Source: CAVQFB01 sp963711675 (lineage in GTDB: Bacteria > Acidobacteriota > Terriglobia > Terriglobales > Acidobacteriaceae). From it: 64,000 nucleotides of DNA. A program made the translations under genes and the position numbers. The stretch covers positions 1 to 64,000 of the forward strand of contig CAVQFB010000001.1 in assembly GCA_963711675.1 (NCBI GenBank). The letters are read 5' to 3'. The notes under the pieces were generated by a model. The model had not been told where the DNA came from and ran no database searches. It worked only from the letters and a program-made list of their open reading frames with translations. Shown here one piece after another: positions 36,296 to 45,876 of the stretch (its first letter is position 1; each line of letters begins with the position of its first letter).

Positions 36296-37363
36296 ATGAC
36301 AAGCACAAACTCAGTCAGTTCCCTTGCACAGTCAATCGGCGAGATTCCCCCTGACGCCGTCTTATTCGGGCGTTCGGAGGCTATGCTAGCCGTCCGGGAG
36401 CGCCTCTCCAAGATTGCCGTCGCCAATGTGCCCATCCTGATTCAGGGCGAGAGCGGCACGGGCAAGGACATCATCGCGCGCATGATCCACGGCCTGTCGC
36501 CCTGGAGGACGGGCCCTTACGTCAAGGTCAACTGTCCAGCGATTCCGGGCACTCTGCTGGAGAGCGAACTTTTCGGTTACGAGAAAGGCGCCTTCACGGG
36601 AGCCTATGGCATGAAGCCCGGCCGCGTGGAGTTGGCTCATCGCGGCACCTTGTTCCTCGATGAGATTTCCGAACTGGACCTCGCGCTTCAGTCGAAGTTG
36701 CTCCAGTTGCTGCAGGATGGGCAATTCTGCCGAATTGGCGCGCAGGAGGACAAGAAGGTCGAAGTCCGTGTCGTCTGCGCCACCAATCGCCGCCTGGAGC
36801 AGGAAATCGAGAATGGCAGCTTCCGCCAGGATCTGTATTACCGCATCAACGTTGTGAATCTGCGATTGCCCGCCTTGCGGGAGCGGCGGTCGGACGTCCC
36901 GGATCTGGTTAACTATTTCCTCGAGTATTACAACCGCAAGTACAACTGTCGCGCCAAGCCCATCTCAGGAGAGCTGATGGTGATCCTGACGAAGTACCAT
37001 TGGCCGGGCAATATCCGCGAACTCGAGAACCTGGTGAAGCGTTACGTGATCCTCGGCACCGAGGACGTCATCTCGAGCGATCTGGTTTCGCGCGACCAGG
37101 AGTACTTTAATCCCGATCTCAATTTCGACGGTCCGATCTCGCTGAAGAAACTTACGCGGCAGGCCGTGCGGGAACTCGAACGTAAAGTCATTCTCAAAGT
37201 TCTGCAGGCAAATCACTGGAACCGCAAGCAGGCGGCAAAGGCGCTGTGCATCAGCTATCGCGCTCTGCTGTACAAGATCCGGGACGCCGGTCTGCCGTCT
37301 AACCGTGCTTCCCGACGCCGTGAAGCGGAAAGCGTGCCCAGTACCGGAGTGGCTGCAGATTAA
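36296..37363 (+). CDS. Sigma-54-dependent activator without receiver domain
   Basis: About 355 residues from ATG 36296. A short N-terminus leads straight into the AAA+ domain: FGRSEAMLAVRERL, GESGTGKDIIARM, GAFTGAYG, DEISELDLALQ. The Fis-type HTH (NRKQAAKALCISYRALLYKI) is almost the same as that of the regulator at 33.0 kb. With no sensory domain it is presumably constitutive or controlled by a partner protein. It is directly upstream of Wzz, ExeA-like ATPase and BY-kinase. Confidence 0.9.
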   Translation: MTSTNSVSSLAQSIGEIPPDAVLFGRSEAMLAVRERLSKIAVANVPILIQGESGTGKDIIARMIHGLSPWRTGPYVKVNCPAIPGTLLESELFGYEKGAFTGAYGMKPGRVELAHRGTLFLDEISELDLALQSKLLQLLQDGQFCRIGAQEDKKVEVRVVCATNRRLEQEIENGSFRQDLYYRINVVNLRLPALRERRSDVPDLVNYFLEYYNRKYNCRAKPISGELMVILTKYHWPGNIRELENLVKRYVILGTEDVISSDLVSRDQEYFNPDLNFDGPISLKKLTRQAVRELERKVILKVLQANHWNRKQAAKALCISYRALLYKIRDAGLPSNRASRRREAESVPSTGVAAD

Positions 37364-37428
37364 GCCGCGCTAGCTTCCCCTACGGCACATCTGGCTCCGC
37401 TCCGAAGGGCAACAAGAGACCTGCGCGA

Positions 37429-37454
37429 CACTTCGTGTCCTTTAGGGTTCATAG
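37429..37454 (+). repeat. CTTCGTG-type repeat, copy 9 (very degenerate)
   Basis: ACTTCGTGTCCTTTAGGGTT with CATAG after it resembles the CTTCGTG variant of the repeat. Weak. Confidence 0.3.
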
Positions 37455-37584
37455 AAGTGTCATAGAGAGTTCAGAACATCAGATTTATCGGACCTGTTGC
37501 TACACTAGGTTTACACTGAAATTTCCGAACCTATAGATAGCAAGTCCCCGATTCACGCAGACGTGAGTCTGCCTAGGTCACGCG

Positions 37585-38613
37585 ATGGTGGGTATCAACA
37601 AACTCGACGTGAGCGAGTACGCCGCAATACTTCGGCGGCCTTGGGCCGCGGTCATCCTCGCAGCCGTGGTGTGCACACTCACGGGATATCTGATTTCCTT
37701 CGGATTCCCGGTCGAGAAGGGCTCCCAGTTGGCCAAGCCTGCAGGACGCGACACCGCTGGCCAGGCCAACCTTGCAAATTCCCCAAAGGCCGCTGTCAGC
37801 AGTCCCGAACTCTCAGAAGCCAAGCACAATCTCGACGATCGTGCGGCGAAACTCGAGGCCTTCAAGCAGAGCCACGGCCAGGTTCCCGGTGCGGCGAAGG
37901 ACTTGAAGGCGCAGGCGACGTTAAAGTCCAAGCTCGAAGCCAGCCGGAGAGCCGCTGAGCGAGCGCGCGACGACAGGGCCTATACTCAGTCCCTTTTGTC
38001 CCAGCAGCTATCTGGACGATCCGGGGCCAAACTCAGCGTGGCGTCTGATACCAAATCGGGCGAGTCTCTGGAAGTTCGGCAATTGCGGTTTCAGATCAGC
38101 CAGTACGACGATCAGATTGCCGCGGCCACGCGGGAGCAGAACCGCCTTCAGAAACAGCTCCAAACAGGGCAGGGACAGGGGCAGCTTGATGCCGGAGCGC
38201 GGCAGCAGTACGCGCAGCTGACGCAAGACTACGATTCAGCCCAGAAAACGTACGCCATTTTGCTTGCCAGGAGTACGGCAGCGGATCCGGAAGGCGACCA
38301 AGCCGCAGCAGCCGCGGATCCCGGCCCCACCGCAGCTGCAGAGCAGGACCCGGAGGTTTCGAATCGCCGGTCGTGGTTTGCGGGTGCCGGATTGACGGCT
38401 GGCTTAGCTGTCGGCATCGGACTGGCGTTCTGGCTGGGAGTGTGGAAAAAGACGATTCGCACCGCTCATGATGTGCAGACCGTTTTGCAGGCGCCGCTAC
38501 TGGTCTCCGTTCCGTGGGTTGGCCGGCGCGAACCGGTAACGAACAGCAAAAGTCCCGCGCAACCGTCAAAGAGCGCCACGGCCAAGCCAGAGCAAGATAC
38601 AATTGAGGTCTAA
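37585..38613 (+). CDS. Wzz/GumC-like chain-length determinant protein
   Basis: 342 residues. Two membrane helices (about 20-40, VILAAVVCTLTGYLISF; and about 265-288, GAGLTAGLAVGIGLAF) flank a long coiled-coil rich in Gln/Ala/Lys with the typical LDDRAAKLEAFKQ pattern. This is polysaccharide co-polymerase topology, shorter than typical Wzz. It lies 9 bases before the ATPase gene. Function: length or export control of an exopolysaccharide together with the BY-kinase. Confidence 0.8.
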   Translation: MVGINKLDVSEYAAILRRPWAAVILAAVVCTLTGYLISFGFPVEKGSQLAKPAGRDTAGQANLANSPKAAVSSPELSEAKHNLDDRAAKLEAFKQSHGQVPGAAKDLKAQATLKSKLEASRRAAERARDDRAYTQSLLSQQLSGRSGAKLSVASDTKSGESLEVRQLRFQISQYDDQIAAATREQNRLQKQLQTGQGQGQLDAGARQQYAQLTQDYDSAQKTYAILLARSTAADPEGDQAAAAADPGPTAAAEQDPEVSNRRSWFAGAGLTAGLAVGIGLAFWLGVWKKTIRTAHDVQTVLQAPLLVSVPWVGRREPVTNSKSPAQPSKSATAKPEQDTIEV

Positions 38614-38622
38614 TACACCTGT

Positions 38623-39582
38623 ATGTATAAGGATTTTTACGGACTAAAAGCGAACCCTTTCAACGTGAACCCGGACCCGCGTTATCTTTTTCTCACGCGG
38701 CACACCGAGGAGGCGTTGGCCTGTCTCACTTACGGCATTCAGAGCCGCAAGGGATTCGTTCTGCTCACCGGAGAAGTCGGCACCGGGAAAACCACACTCG
38801 TCAACAAGCTGCTCGAATGGCTTCGTCTGCAGCAGGTGGCCACCGCCTTCATCTTCAATTCCCGGATGAACGTGCCGCAGTTTCTTGACTTCATGATGGC
38901 CGATTTCGGCATCAACTGTGACTCCCGTTCCAAGAGCCAGATTCTGCTTCGCTTGTACAACTGGCTGCTCGATCGTTACCGCGCCGGAGAGACCGCGGTC
39001 GTCATCGTCGACGAGGCGCAGAATCTCTCCGAGGAAGTGCTGGAAGAAATTCGCCTGCTTACCAACCTGGAAACTTTCACCGAGAAGCTGCTGCAGATCG
39101 TCCTGGTCGGACAGCCGGAGTTGGAACAGAAGCTGAAGCTTCCGCAACTGCGCCAGTTGCGCCAGCGCCTCACCTTGCGCGCCAAGACTCATCCTTTGAC
39201 CCTGGAGGAGACCAAAGCCTACGTGGCGCAGCGCCTCCGCATTGCGGGCTCCAACGGACAACAGATCTTTGAGCCGAACGCGCTGGTGTCGATCCATCGT
39301 TTCGCCAGCGGCATTCCTCGCGTCATCAACCTGCTCTGTGAGCACTGCCTGGTGAGTGCCTTCGTCGACCAGCAGAAGGTAATCACGTGTGACATCGTCG
39401 ATGCTGTAGCGAGGGACTTCGATCTGAGCGACAATACGTCATCGGCCTCCATGGCGTTGGCTCCCCAGAACCCGACTTCTTTGGAGAAGTTTGATCTGGT
39501 CGAAGCCTTGAAAACTCTGGCGACTCTCGCGGACCGCCTGCGTCAGTCCGATCAGGAAGTGCCCAAGGAGAGGAAAGTTTGA
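38623..39582 (+). CDS. ExeA/GspA-like AAA ATPase, exopolysaccharide-associated
   Basis: 319 residues. MYKDFYGLKANPFNVNPDPRY is the signature start of the ATPase linked to exosortase/EPS loci. Walker A TGEVGTGKTT, Walker B VVIVDEAQNLS, sensor region VLVGQPELEQKL, and an arginine-rich helix RQLRQRLTLRAK follow. No PEP-CTERM protein or exosortase is in the window. It overlaps the next gene (TGA/TTG). Confidence 0.88.
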   Translation: MYKDFYGLKANPFNVNPDPRYLFLTRHTEEALACLTYGIQSRKGFVLLTGEVGTGKTTLVNKLLEWLRLQQVATAFIFNSRMNVPQFLDFMMADFGINCDSRSKSQILLRLYNWLLDRYRAGETAVVIVDEAQNLSEEVLEEIRLLTNLETFTEKLLQIVLVGQPELEQKLKLPQLRQLRQRLTLRAKTHPLTLEETKAYVAQRLRIAGSNGQQIFEPNALVSIHRFASGIPRVINLLCEHCLVSAFVDQQKVITCDIVDAVARDFDLSDNTSSASMALAPQNPTSLEKFDLVEALKTLATLADRLRQSDQEVPKERKV

Positions 39583-40508
39583 GTCGTATTCATGAGGCTC
39601 TGAAAAGGGCCCAGGAAGAAAGAGCTGCACAGGGAAACCGCTCTACGCTCCCGCCGTTGATGGAGCTTCCCCGCCTCGAGAACACTGTCCCGCCTGAGAC
39701 TGTTGCACCTGCGCCCGCCGTGGAAGCCGCACCGGCAGCCGATCCCATGCCTGCCGCTGACGTTGGCCCGCTCGCCTCGATTGGCGCCTTAACCGAGTCT
39801 ATTCTTCAAGGTTGCGCCCAATCGGAATGGCATCCCGATCCTGAAACCATGCTGTTCTTCAATCAGAATGAGCGCACCCTTGGCGCAGAGGAATTTCGTA
39901 CTTTGCGCTCGCACCTGCTGCAACTGCGGGAGAAGATGCCGCTGAAGAAGATCCTGGTGACCAGCGCGTTGCCCCAGGAAGGCAAGTCGTTCGTGGCTGC
40001 GAATCTGGCTCAAGTCCTGGTGCGCCAGCCTGGCCGCAAGGCTTTGCTGATAGACGCAGACCTGCGGGCCGCACACCTGCACGCGTCCCTCGGTACCGCC
40101 TCTGCGCCTGGTGTCTCTGAATATCTCCTGAAAGAAAACGACGAATGTTCCATCCTGCAGCGCGGCGCGATGGAGAATCTCTTCTTCATCCCCTGTGGCC
40201 GGCCGATTTCCAGTCCTGCCCAGCTTATCGCCAACGGGCGTTTGGAGGTTCTTCTGCAGCGTCTGGAGTCGCTGTTTGACTGGATCATTCTTGATTCACC
40301 CGCCGCAGCTCTCGTACCTGACGCTCGTGAGCTCTTGACCTTCTGTGATGGTGTCCTGATGGTGGTCCGATCCAAGGCGACGCCGGTCGACGCGGCGAAA
40401 CGTGCACGGTTGGAGTTCGGCAAGAAGCCGTTGCTGGGCGTGGTGATGAATGCCGTGGGTGGCCCCGCGGTCAAGACGAAGGTAACGCGGGCACCGCAGA
40501 AGCCCTGA
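39579..40508 (+). CDS. CpsD/CapB-family tyrosine kinase (BY-kinase)
   Basis: 309 residues, TTG start 39579 overlapping the previous stop. MSRIHEALKRAQEE is the usual opening. Walker A ALPQEGKSFVAANLA, Walker A' KALLIDADLR and Walker B WIILDSPAAAL are visible. The C-terminal tyrosine cluster of classical BY-kinases is missing (the end is RAPQKP), so autophosphorylation may occur elsewhere or not at all. Partner of the Wzz-like protein in exopolysaccharide assembly. Confidence 0.85.
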   Translation: MSRIHEALKRAQEERAAQGNRSTLPPLMELPRLENTVPPETVAPAPAVEAAPAADPMPAADVGPLASIGALTESILQGCAQSEWHPDPETMLFFNQNERTLGAEEFRTLRSHLLQLREKMPLKKILVTSALPQEGKSFVAANLAQVLVRQPGRKALLIDADLRAAHLHASLGTASAPGVSEYLLKENDECSILQRGAMENLFFIPCGRPISSPAQLIANGRLEVLLQRLESLFDWIILDSPAAALVPDARELLTFCDGVLMVVRSKATPVDAAKRARLEFGKKPLLGVVMNAVGGPAVKTKVTRAPQKP

Positions 40509-40523
40509 CCGCTCCAACCCTCC

Positions 40524-41321
40524 TTACGCCAGCGATCGCGCCTCGCGAATCAGCGCCATCAGTTCATCACGCATTCCCGGACCGCACGCCACCAATCCTG
40601 ACAACAGCGGCGACCGGTTGTTGCAGCGCAACGCCGCGCCATCCAGCGTGCCGGCAAACCCGCCCGCACTCGCCACCAGAGCGACTCCTGCGGCCACGTC
40701 CCACTCATTCTTCGGCGTCAGCGTGAACGTCAGATCCGCCAGTCCGGCCGCGACCAATGCCAGCTTGTACGCCACCGATCCCATGGAGCGAATCTCGAAC
40801 GCAGCGTTCTGAAATGCCTTCCACTCGCCCCGCTTTACCTCGCTGCGGCTTGCCAGCACCGTCGCACCCTTGAGCGTGGTGCGCAGACTCGGGCGCGCCG
40901 GTTTGCCGTTGTACGTCATCCCCAGGTCTACCGATCCTAGAAAAACCTCATTCGTGACTGGATTGCATATTCCTCCCGCCACGGGCCTGCCGTCTTCCAC
41001 CATGGCAATGGAGACGCAGAATTCCGGAATGCCGGCCACGAACTCCCGGGTCCCGTCGAGCGGATCCACAACCCAGACGCGGCTCGCTTGCAGGCGCGAA
41101 GGATCATCCACGCTCTCTTCGGAAAGCCAGCCTTCGCCCTCGCGCAGCAGGTTCTCACGCAACACGGCGTCCAGAGCGCGGTCTGCCTCCGTAACCGGGT
41201 CGAGGCCAATCTTGTATTCGGTTTCGATCTCGCCCGGAGTGAAGCGCTGAAACACAACCCGCGCAGCCTCAATCGCGTTCTGAATTCGTTGCAGGATTTC
41301 CGCTTGCGAAGAAGAGTTCAT
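40524..41321 (-). CDS. Inositol monophosphatase family, CysQ-like phosphatase
   Basis: 265 residues. Metal site residues in WVVDPLDGTREFVAG and NEWDVAAGVALV define the IMPase/CysQ superfamily, with the Glu in EGWLSEESVDD. Its position downstream of TauE and Sat-CysC suggests it removes 3'-phosphoadenosine 5'-phosphate (PAP), a by-product of sulfate assimilation. The name CysQ rests on that context, since inositol monophosphatase activity cannot be excluded. It is convergent with the BY-kinase. Confidence 0.82.
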   Translation of the reverse strand: MNSSSQAEILQRIQNAIEAARVVFQRFTPGEIETEYKIGLDPVTEADRALDAVLRENLLREGEGWLSEESVDDPSRLQASRVWVVDPLDGTREFVAGIPEFCVSIAMVEDGRPVAGGICNPVTNEVFLGSVDLGMTYNGKPARPSLRTTLKGATVLASRSEVKRGEWKAFQNAAFEIRSMGSVAYKLALVAAGLADLTFTLTPKNEWDVAAGVALVASAGGFAGTLDGAALRCNNRSPLLSGLVACGPGMRDELMALIREARSLA

Positions 41322-41423
41322 GTTTCCTGATCGTGGATGGATTCTCTATTGTCCAGAATACGACATCTCGATGCAGTGTGTTTTCGTGAAGCGCCGAGGG
41401 CAGCAGATTTTGCGATCAGGAAC

Positions 41424-42190
41424 TCACGCCCACAGCATTCTGGCGCCCGTGGCCAAAAGTATCACGCACAGAATGCGACGAAGCCATAGGACCGGAACCC
41501 GGGTGCTCAGATGCGATCCGATCAACCCGCCGGGAATTGATCCAATCAGCAAATATCCTACCAGCCCCGGATTCACGTTTCCGAAGCGAAAATGCAGCAA
41601 GCTAGTTACTCCGGTCAGGATCATGGCGTGCACGATATCGGTGCCAACCATGACCTTTGGAGGAAAGCTATAGAACAGCAGCAACAACATCATGATGATG
41701 CTGCCCGATCCCACCGAGGTCATGCCAACGAGAAATCCCGCTACCAGACCGATCATCGCCATGCCCATGAAAGACTTCATGGTCGGCGGGCGATTGCGCC
41801 ACGCTGTCTTCGATGCGGCGCTGGAACAGCAGCAAGATGGGGATAACGATCAGCAGAACGCCGATCGCAGTCTTGATAAAGTCGTTGACGCCCGCCGCCA
41901 TAGATGGTCGCAGATGGGCGAGAAAACCGACTCCAGCGATGGACCCTGGCATGCTTCCCGCCGCCAGAGCCACTACGACGTTGCGGCGGACCGTTCCCTT
42001 GCGTAAGTGCACCCAGACCGGCAGGGATTTTCGTGAAGAAATTGAAGAGCGCATCAGACCCGACCGCAATGATCGCAGGAACGCGCAAGACGAAAATCAA
42101 AAGCGGCAGCAACAGCACGCCGCCCCCTAGCCCGGTCAGCCCAATCATGGTCCCGACCAGAAAGCCGATCAGTATTTTGGTTGCGATCAC
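41424..42190 (-). CDS. TauE/SafE family sulfite or sulfate exporter-type permease (two frameshifts)
   Basis: About 255 codons, seven to eight membrane helices. The paired repeats GFLVGTMIGLTGLGGG and GFLVGMTSVGSGS are the TauE/SafE hallmark. Frames shift near 42010 and 41800. Start GTG 42190, 21 bases after the Sat-CysC stop. Probably moves a sulfur oxyanion or organosulfonate across the inner membrane in this sulfate-activation operon. Confidence 0.85.
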
Positions 42191-42211
42191 ATGGCATGAT
42201 GTCGTGCACTT

Positions 42212-43987
42212 TCACCCCGACTCGCAAAGAACTTGCGCCATGCGTCTCGCGGTCATACCGATGAAGCCCTGCTGCTCCAGATGCAGGAAAATTTCCTGGG
42301 CGGCTTCTTCGGCGGTGACAGATCGGCGGTATTGATAACGACTTCCGCGTTCTCGGGTACTTCGTAAGGATCGGAAATGCCAGTGAATTCCTTTAAGATT
42401 CCAGCCCGCGCTTTGGCATACAGGCCCTTGCGATCCCGTTGCTCACAGATTTCCACCGGTGTGGCAACATGCACCAAAATGAATCCGCCGAAGGCTCGAT
42501 CGTCTTCGCACGTGCTTGCGTGTGGAGTCGTACGGAGCAATAGGAGCGCAGATCGCGATGCCGCCATTCTTCGTGATCTCCGACGCCACATAGCCGATGC
42601 GGCGGATATTGATGTCGCGATGCTCCTTGGAGAATCCCAATTCCGAAGAAAGATTCTTGCGAACGAGGTCGCCATCCAGCAGCGTGACAGGACGTCCGCC
42701 CACTTCCAGAAACTTGGTGAGCAGAATGTTGGCGATAGTCGACTTTCCCGATCCCGAAAGGCCAGTGAAGAAGATGGTCACGCCCTGCCGATGACGCGGC
42801 GGATAACTGCGCCGCAACTCGTGCACAACTTCGGGATAGGTAAACCACGTCGGGAATGTCGCGGCCTTCGTTGAGACGCTCGCGTAGTTCCGTGCCCGAG
42901 ATGATTCAGCACTCGCGCTTCCTTTGGATACTTCGTTGTCCGGGACATACTGGTCCTGGTCTTCGAGGTAGACCATCATGTTGAACGGCACCATCGTGAC
43001 GCCGATTTCCGCTTCATGCTTCCTGAACAGTTCCTGCGCGTCGTATGGACCGTAGAACGGCTTGCCATTGCGTCATTGCCCGGTCCAGCATGATCGCGGC
43101 CGACAATGAAATGGGTGCACGCCATGATTCTTGCGGATGATGGCGTGCCAGATGGCTTCTCGAGGTCCGCCCATGCGCATGGCGAGCGGAAACATCGCCA
43201 GCTTGCGCCGTGCCCTCGGGATATTTCGACAGCAACAGCTGATAACAGCGCACGCGGGTGAAGTAGTCGACGTCGCCCGGCTTGGTCATGCCCACCGAGG
43301 GATGAATCAGAAGATTTGCCTCCACCTTCTTCGCCGCGCGGAAAGTCAATTCCACGTGGGCACGATGCATCGGGTTGCGGGTCTGGAACGCAACAACCCG
43401 GCGCCAGCCGCGGCCGAGCAAATTCGCTTGCGAAATTCGGCCGGAGTAAGCCGCAGCGGCTGAAATCGTAGTGGGAGGGCGACTGCAGTCCTTCAAGCGT
43501 CCGCCGACATACCAGGCGTTGCTTTTATTCAGAGGATAGTCGACGCCCGGATGAACGTTTGCTGGTGGTGCCGAATACAGATTTGGCCTCGGCGTCACGG
43601 TCTGGCTGCCACACTTCCTCCACATGCAGAACGCCCAGCATCACTCCCTCGGGATCGCGCAGCGCGATTTTGCTGCTGCCCGGCGTGAATTCTTTGGCGA
43701 ACTCTTCCTTCACATCCAGCGTGATCGGCATCGGCCAAAGCGCTCCGTTCGACAGCCGCATGTTGTGGCATACGCCTTCGTAGTCGGCGCTTGTTCATGA
43801 ATCCGCGTAACGGGGAAAAGCCTCCGCTCATCAGCAGCTCCACATCACATAACTGTCGCGCGGTCAGGTCCCAGGAAGGCCACTCGCGGGAGTGTGATTT
43901 CAATTCCGCCGCCCGCCCGGGCGCGGCTATCAGGTCGATCAGTTCACCGCCGTGTGGCGCTATCAAATGGCTCGTCGTCGCGATCAA
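42212..43987 (-). CDS. Bifunctional sulfate adenylyltransferase / adenylylsulfate kinase (frameshifted)
   Basis: About 590 codons. The ATP sulfurylase part has HLIAPHGGELIDL, LMSGGFSPLRGFM, the nucleotide-binding motif QTRNPMHRAH, and PFNMMVYLEDQDQYVPD. The APS kinase part has P-loop GLSGSGKSTIAN, LLDGDLVRKNLS, GFSKEHRDINIRR and IAPYDSTRKHVRE, and ends MAQVLCESG. Together they make PAPS from sulfate. Frames change near 43790, 43570, 43450, 43210, 43040, 42880, 42510 and 42320. Start TTG 43987 is the best visible. First gene of the sulfate operon. Confidence 0.85.
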
Positions 43988-44359
43988 ATCCGTGAACCTC
44001 CAGGTTCGGTTTCAAATCCACTGCTGCTGATGAAAGGAGGCCCATGTCTGACCCGAACAAATGCGGCCACTTTCACGCAAAATCTGTTGGTGAGAAAAGC
44101 CAGAGAAACCCCATCTTTGCCCCTGGCAAGCAAAACGTCAGACTAGATTGCCGAGCAATTTGCTGACCTCAAGCCCTATTTTTCTCGGTGTTTTAACTCC
44201 CTTGTTCACAAAGATTTAGGTATTTGCCGGAAGCGGCGCTCGAGCGGGCACACCCCACATAAGAAAACCTTTGCGGCAACCGATATTCCACTATCCCTAC
44301 TCGCTTAGTCAAGTATGACAAATCTTGCATACTTGGATGATCGGAAGATGCAGTCGTAT
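43988..44359. other. Intergenic region upstream of the sulfate operon
   Basis: 372 bases between two minus-strand genes; no supported gene. It contains a 10-bp palindrome TTGTGAACAA on the reverse strand near 44207 and A/T-rich stretches compatible with a promoter for Sat-CysC. No riboswitch was recognised. Confidence 0.35.
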
Positions 44360-45091
44360 TCAGAAATCTTGCACTTCCTGCACCGCAATTTCGAAGTCGG
44401 AAGAAGTGTCGGCCTCGACGACGGCGGCTGCGGCGTACTGGGGAGCAATCGGCAAATTCCACATTTTCCACTTCCGCGCCTCGGTCTCATCCGGGCGGGT
44501 GGCTACCAGCGTCGCATGGTCCGGGTCCAGGGAAACGTCGAAGTCGCGCAAGGGAATCGACAAGCCCTCGCCTTTGGCCTTGATGTACGCTTCCTTGCGC
44601 GTCCAACAGCGAAAGAATACATCGTATTGCGATATAGTTGCAAGCTCGCGCAACCCGTGCTGCTCTTGCGGTGAAAAGAACCGCTCTGCTATCTCGAGCA
44701 CGTTGAACTCGGAGCGGATCTTTTCGATATCCACCCCAATCCGCCGCTCCCTCACGACCCCCAGGAGCATCATGCCGGCGGTGTGCGACAGATTGAAATT
44801 CAGCTTCTGCGCCGCATACGCTTCCGATAGCGCGGGCTTGCCATGCTTGGAATATTCGAAAGACAACGACTCAGGGGAACTGCCCAAGTAGGACGCAAGC
44901 ACAACTCGCAGCGTACCGCGGCTCAGTATGAATTCATTGCGATGCTGATCGAAATGGAACCGATCGGCACGCTGTTTTTCATCAGGCGAAAGATACGGGA
45001 GCACTCTTGGCGCTTCACTGCTCGCGGAGTCGAGTCCCTTGTACCAAACGTGAATTTCGTGATCGTCGGAAACGCGCCGATTTGAGGGCAT
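44360..45091 (-). CDS. 4'-phosphopantetheinyl transferase, Sfp type
   Basis: About 243 residues from ATG 45091. Core motifs are GVDIEKIR, FFSPQEQHGL and CWTRKEAYIKAKGEGL, plus NFNLSHTAGM for substrate binding. It activates carrier proteins of secondary-metabolite or fatty-acid synthases, but no such synthase is in the window. A longer ORF start at 45130 adds 13 unconvincing residues. Confidence 0.9.
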   Translation of the reverse strand: MPSNRRVSDDHEIHVWYKGLDSASSEAPRVLPYLSPDEKQRADRFHFDQHRNEFILSRGTLRVVLASYLGSSPESLSFEYSKHGKPALSEAYAAQKLNFNLSHTAGMMLLGVVRERRIGVDIEKIRSEFNVLEIAERFFSPQEQHGLRELATISQYDVFFRCWTRKEAYIKAKGEGLSIPLRDFDVSLDPDHATLVATRPDETEARKWKMWNLPIAPQYAAAAVVEADTSSDFEIAVQEVQDF

Positions 45092-45876
45092 GTAGGGTTC
45101 GTGCGGACCGCCTGTCAGTCGCGACCGCATCCGATTCTAGCCGTTGCCGGCCAAAAGTGCTGGCGCTTCATCCGATCTCTTTGGCCGTTTTGTGTCTGCA
45201 GCAAACTCACAACCTGTTCACGCGAGTTGTGCTGTGCACGAGAATCTACGCGCACGTGCCGACGGTTCTGCCGACCCCTCGTCAGCCGAAATCAACGGTC
45301 TTTGTGACCTGTGCAAAACACTATCACTCCGTCGCAATTCGCCAAGATTCTGTACAACGTTAAACTACTGTTAATCGTGTAATTACTTCCGAGTAAAGCC
45401 AGGCTGCTGGAAATTTCGTCCTAGGCGGTTCACCCTATTCTTGTGGTAAAAGCTGTCGGGGAACGCTGATTCGGCGCTACTGGAGCCGGATTTCAGAGAA
45501 TCGCCTGACTCAACTCTGGTCAATGATTCGCTGTCTTTGCTGAAGGATTCGCTACGTCCACCGGCGCTCGATGACCCTGCCAGATGCATTTCTCCTAGTG
45601 TTTTTCTCGTCATCTATCACTTGCACGTGCTCGAAGCGTTGCCTTTCACTTCAACACCGCTCGCGACGGTTCAAGCTCGAGAAAAATATCTCGCCGAAAA
45701 TCTGGATGTTTATCCGTCACAGCCGCGAATAGCGCTTCGATGGCAACGTGAGTGCTATGAATTTTGGTAGACGGGCCGCCCGGCGGTCCACATCAAGCGC
45801 CATTCGTAATTTGAACGCACGAGGGTAAGGCCAGCACCCTGCAAACCTGCGTGCGATCCGGCCGAGGGGGATGTGC
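45092..45876. other. 785-base intergenic region
   Basis: Between the divergent Sfp gene and the first mini-LuxR pair. Short ORFs here have no coding signature. 45340-45440 is A/T-rich and could hold promoters. No repeat of the window's families is seen. Confidence 0.4.

Noticed and set aside
45383..45613. Small Ser-rich minus-strand ORF in the 45.1-45.9 kb gap
   Set aside because: No ribosome site, no domain, composition compatible with a random frame.
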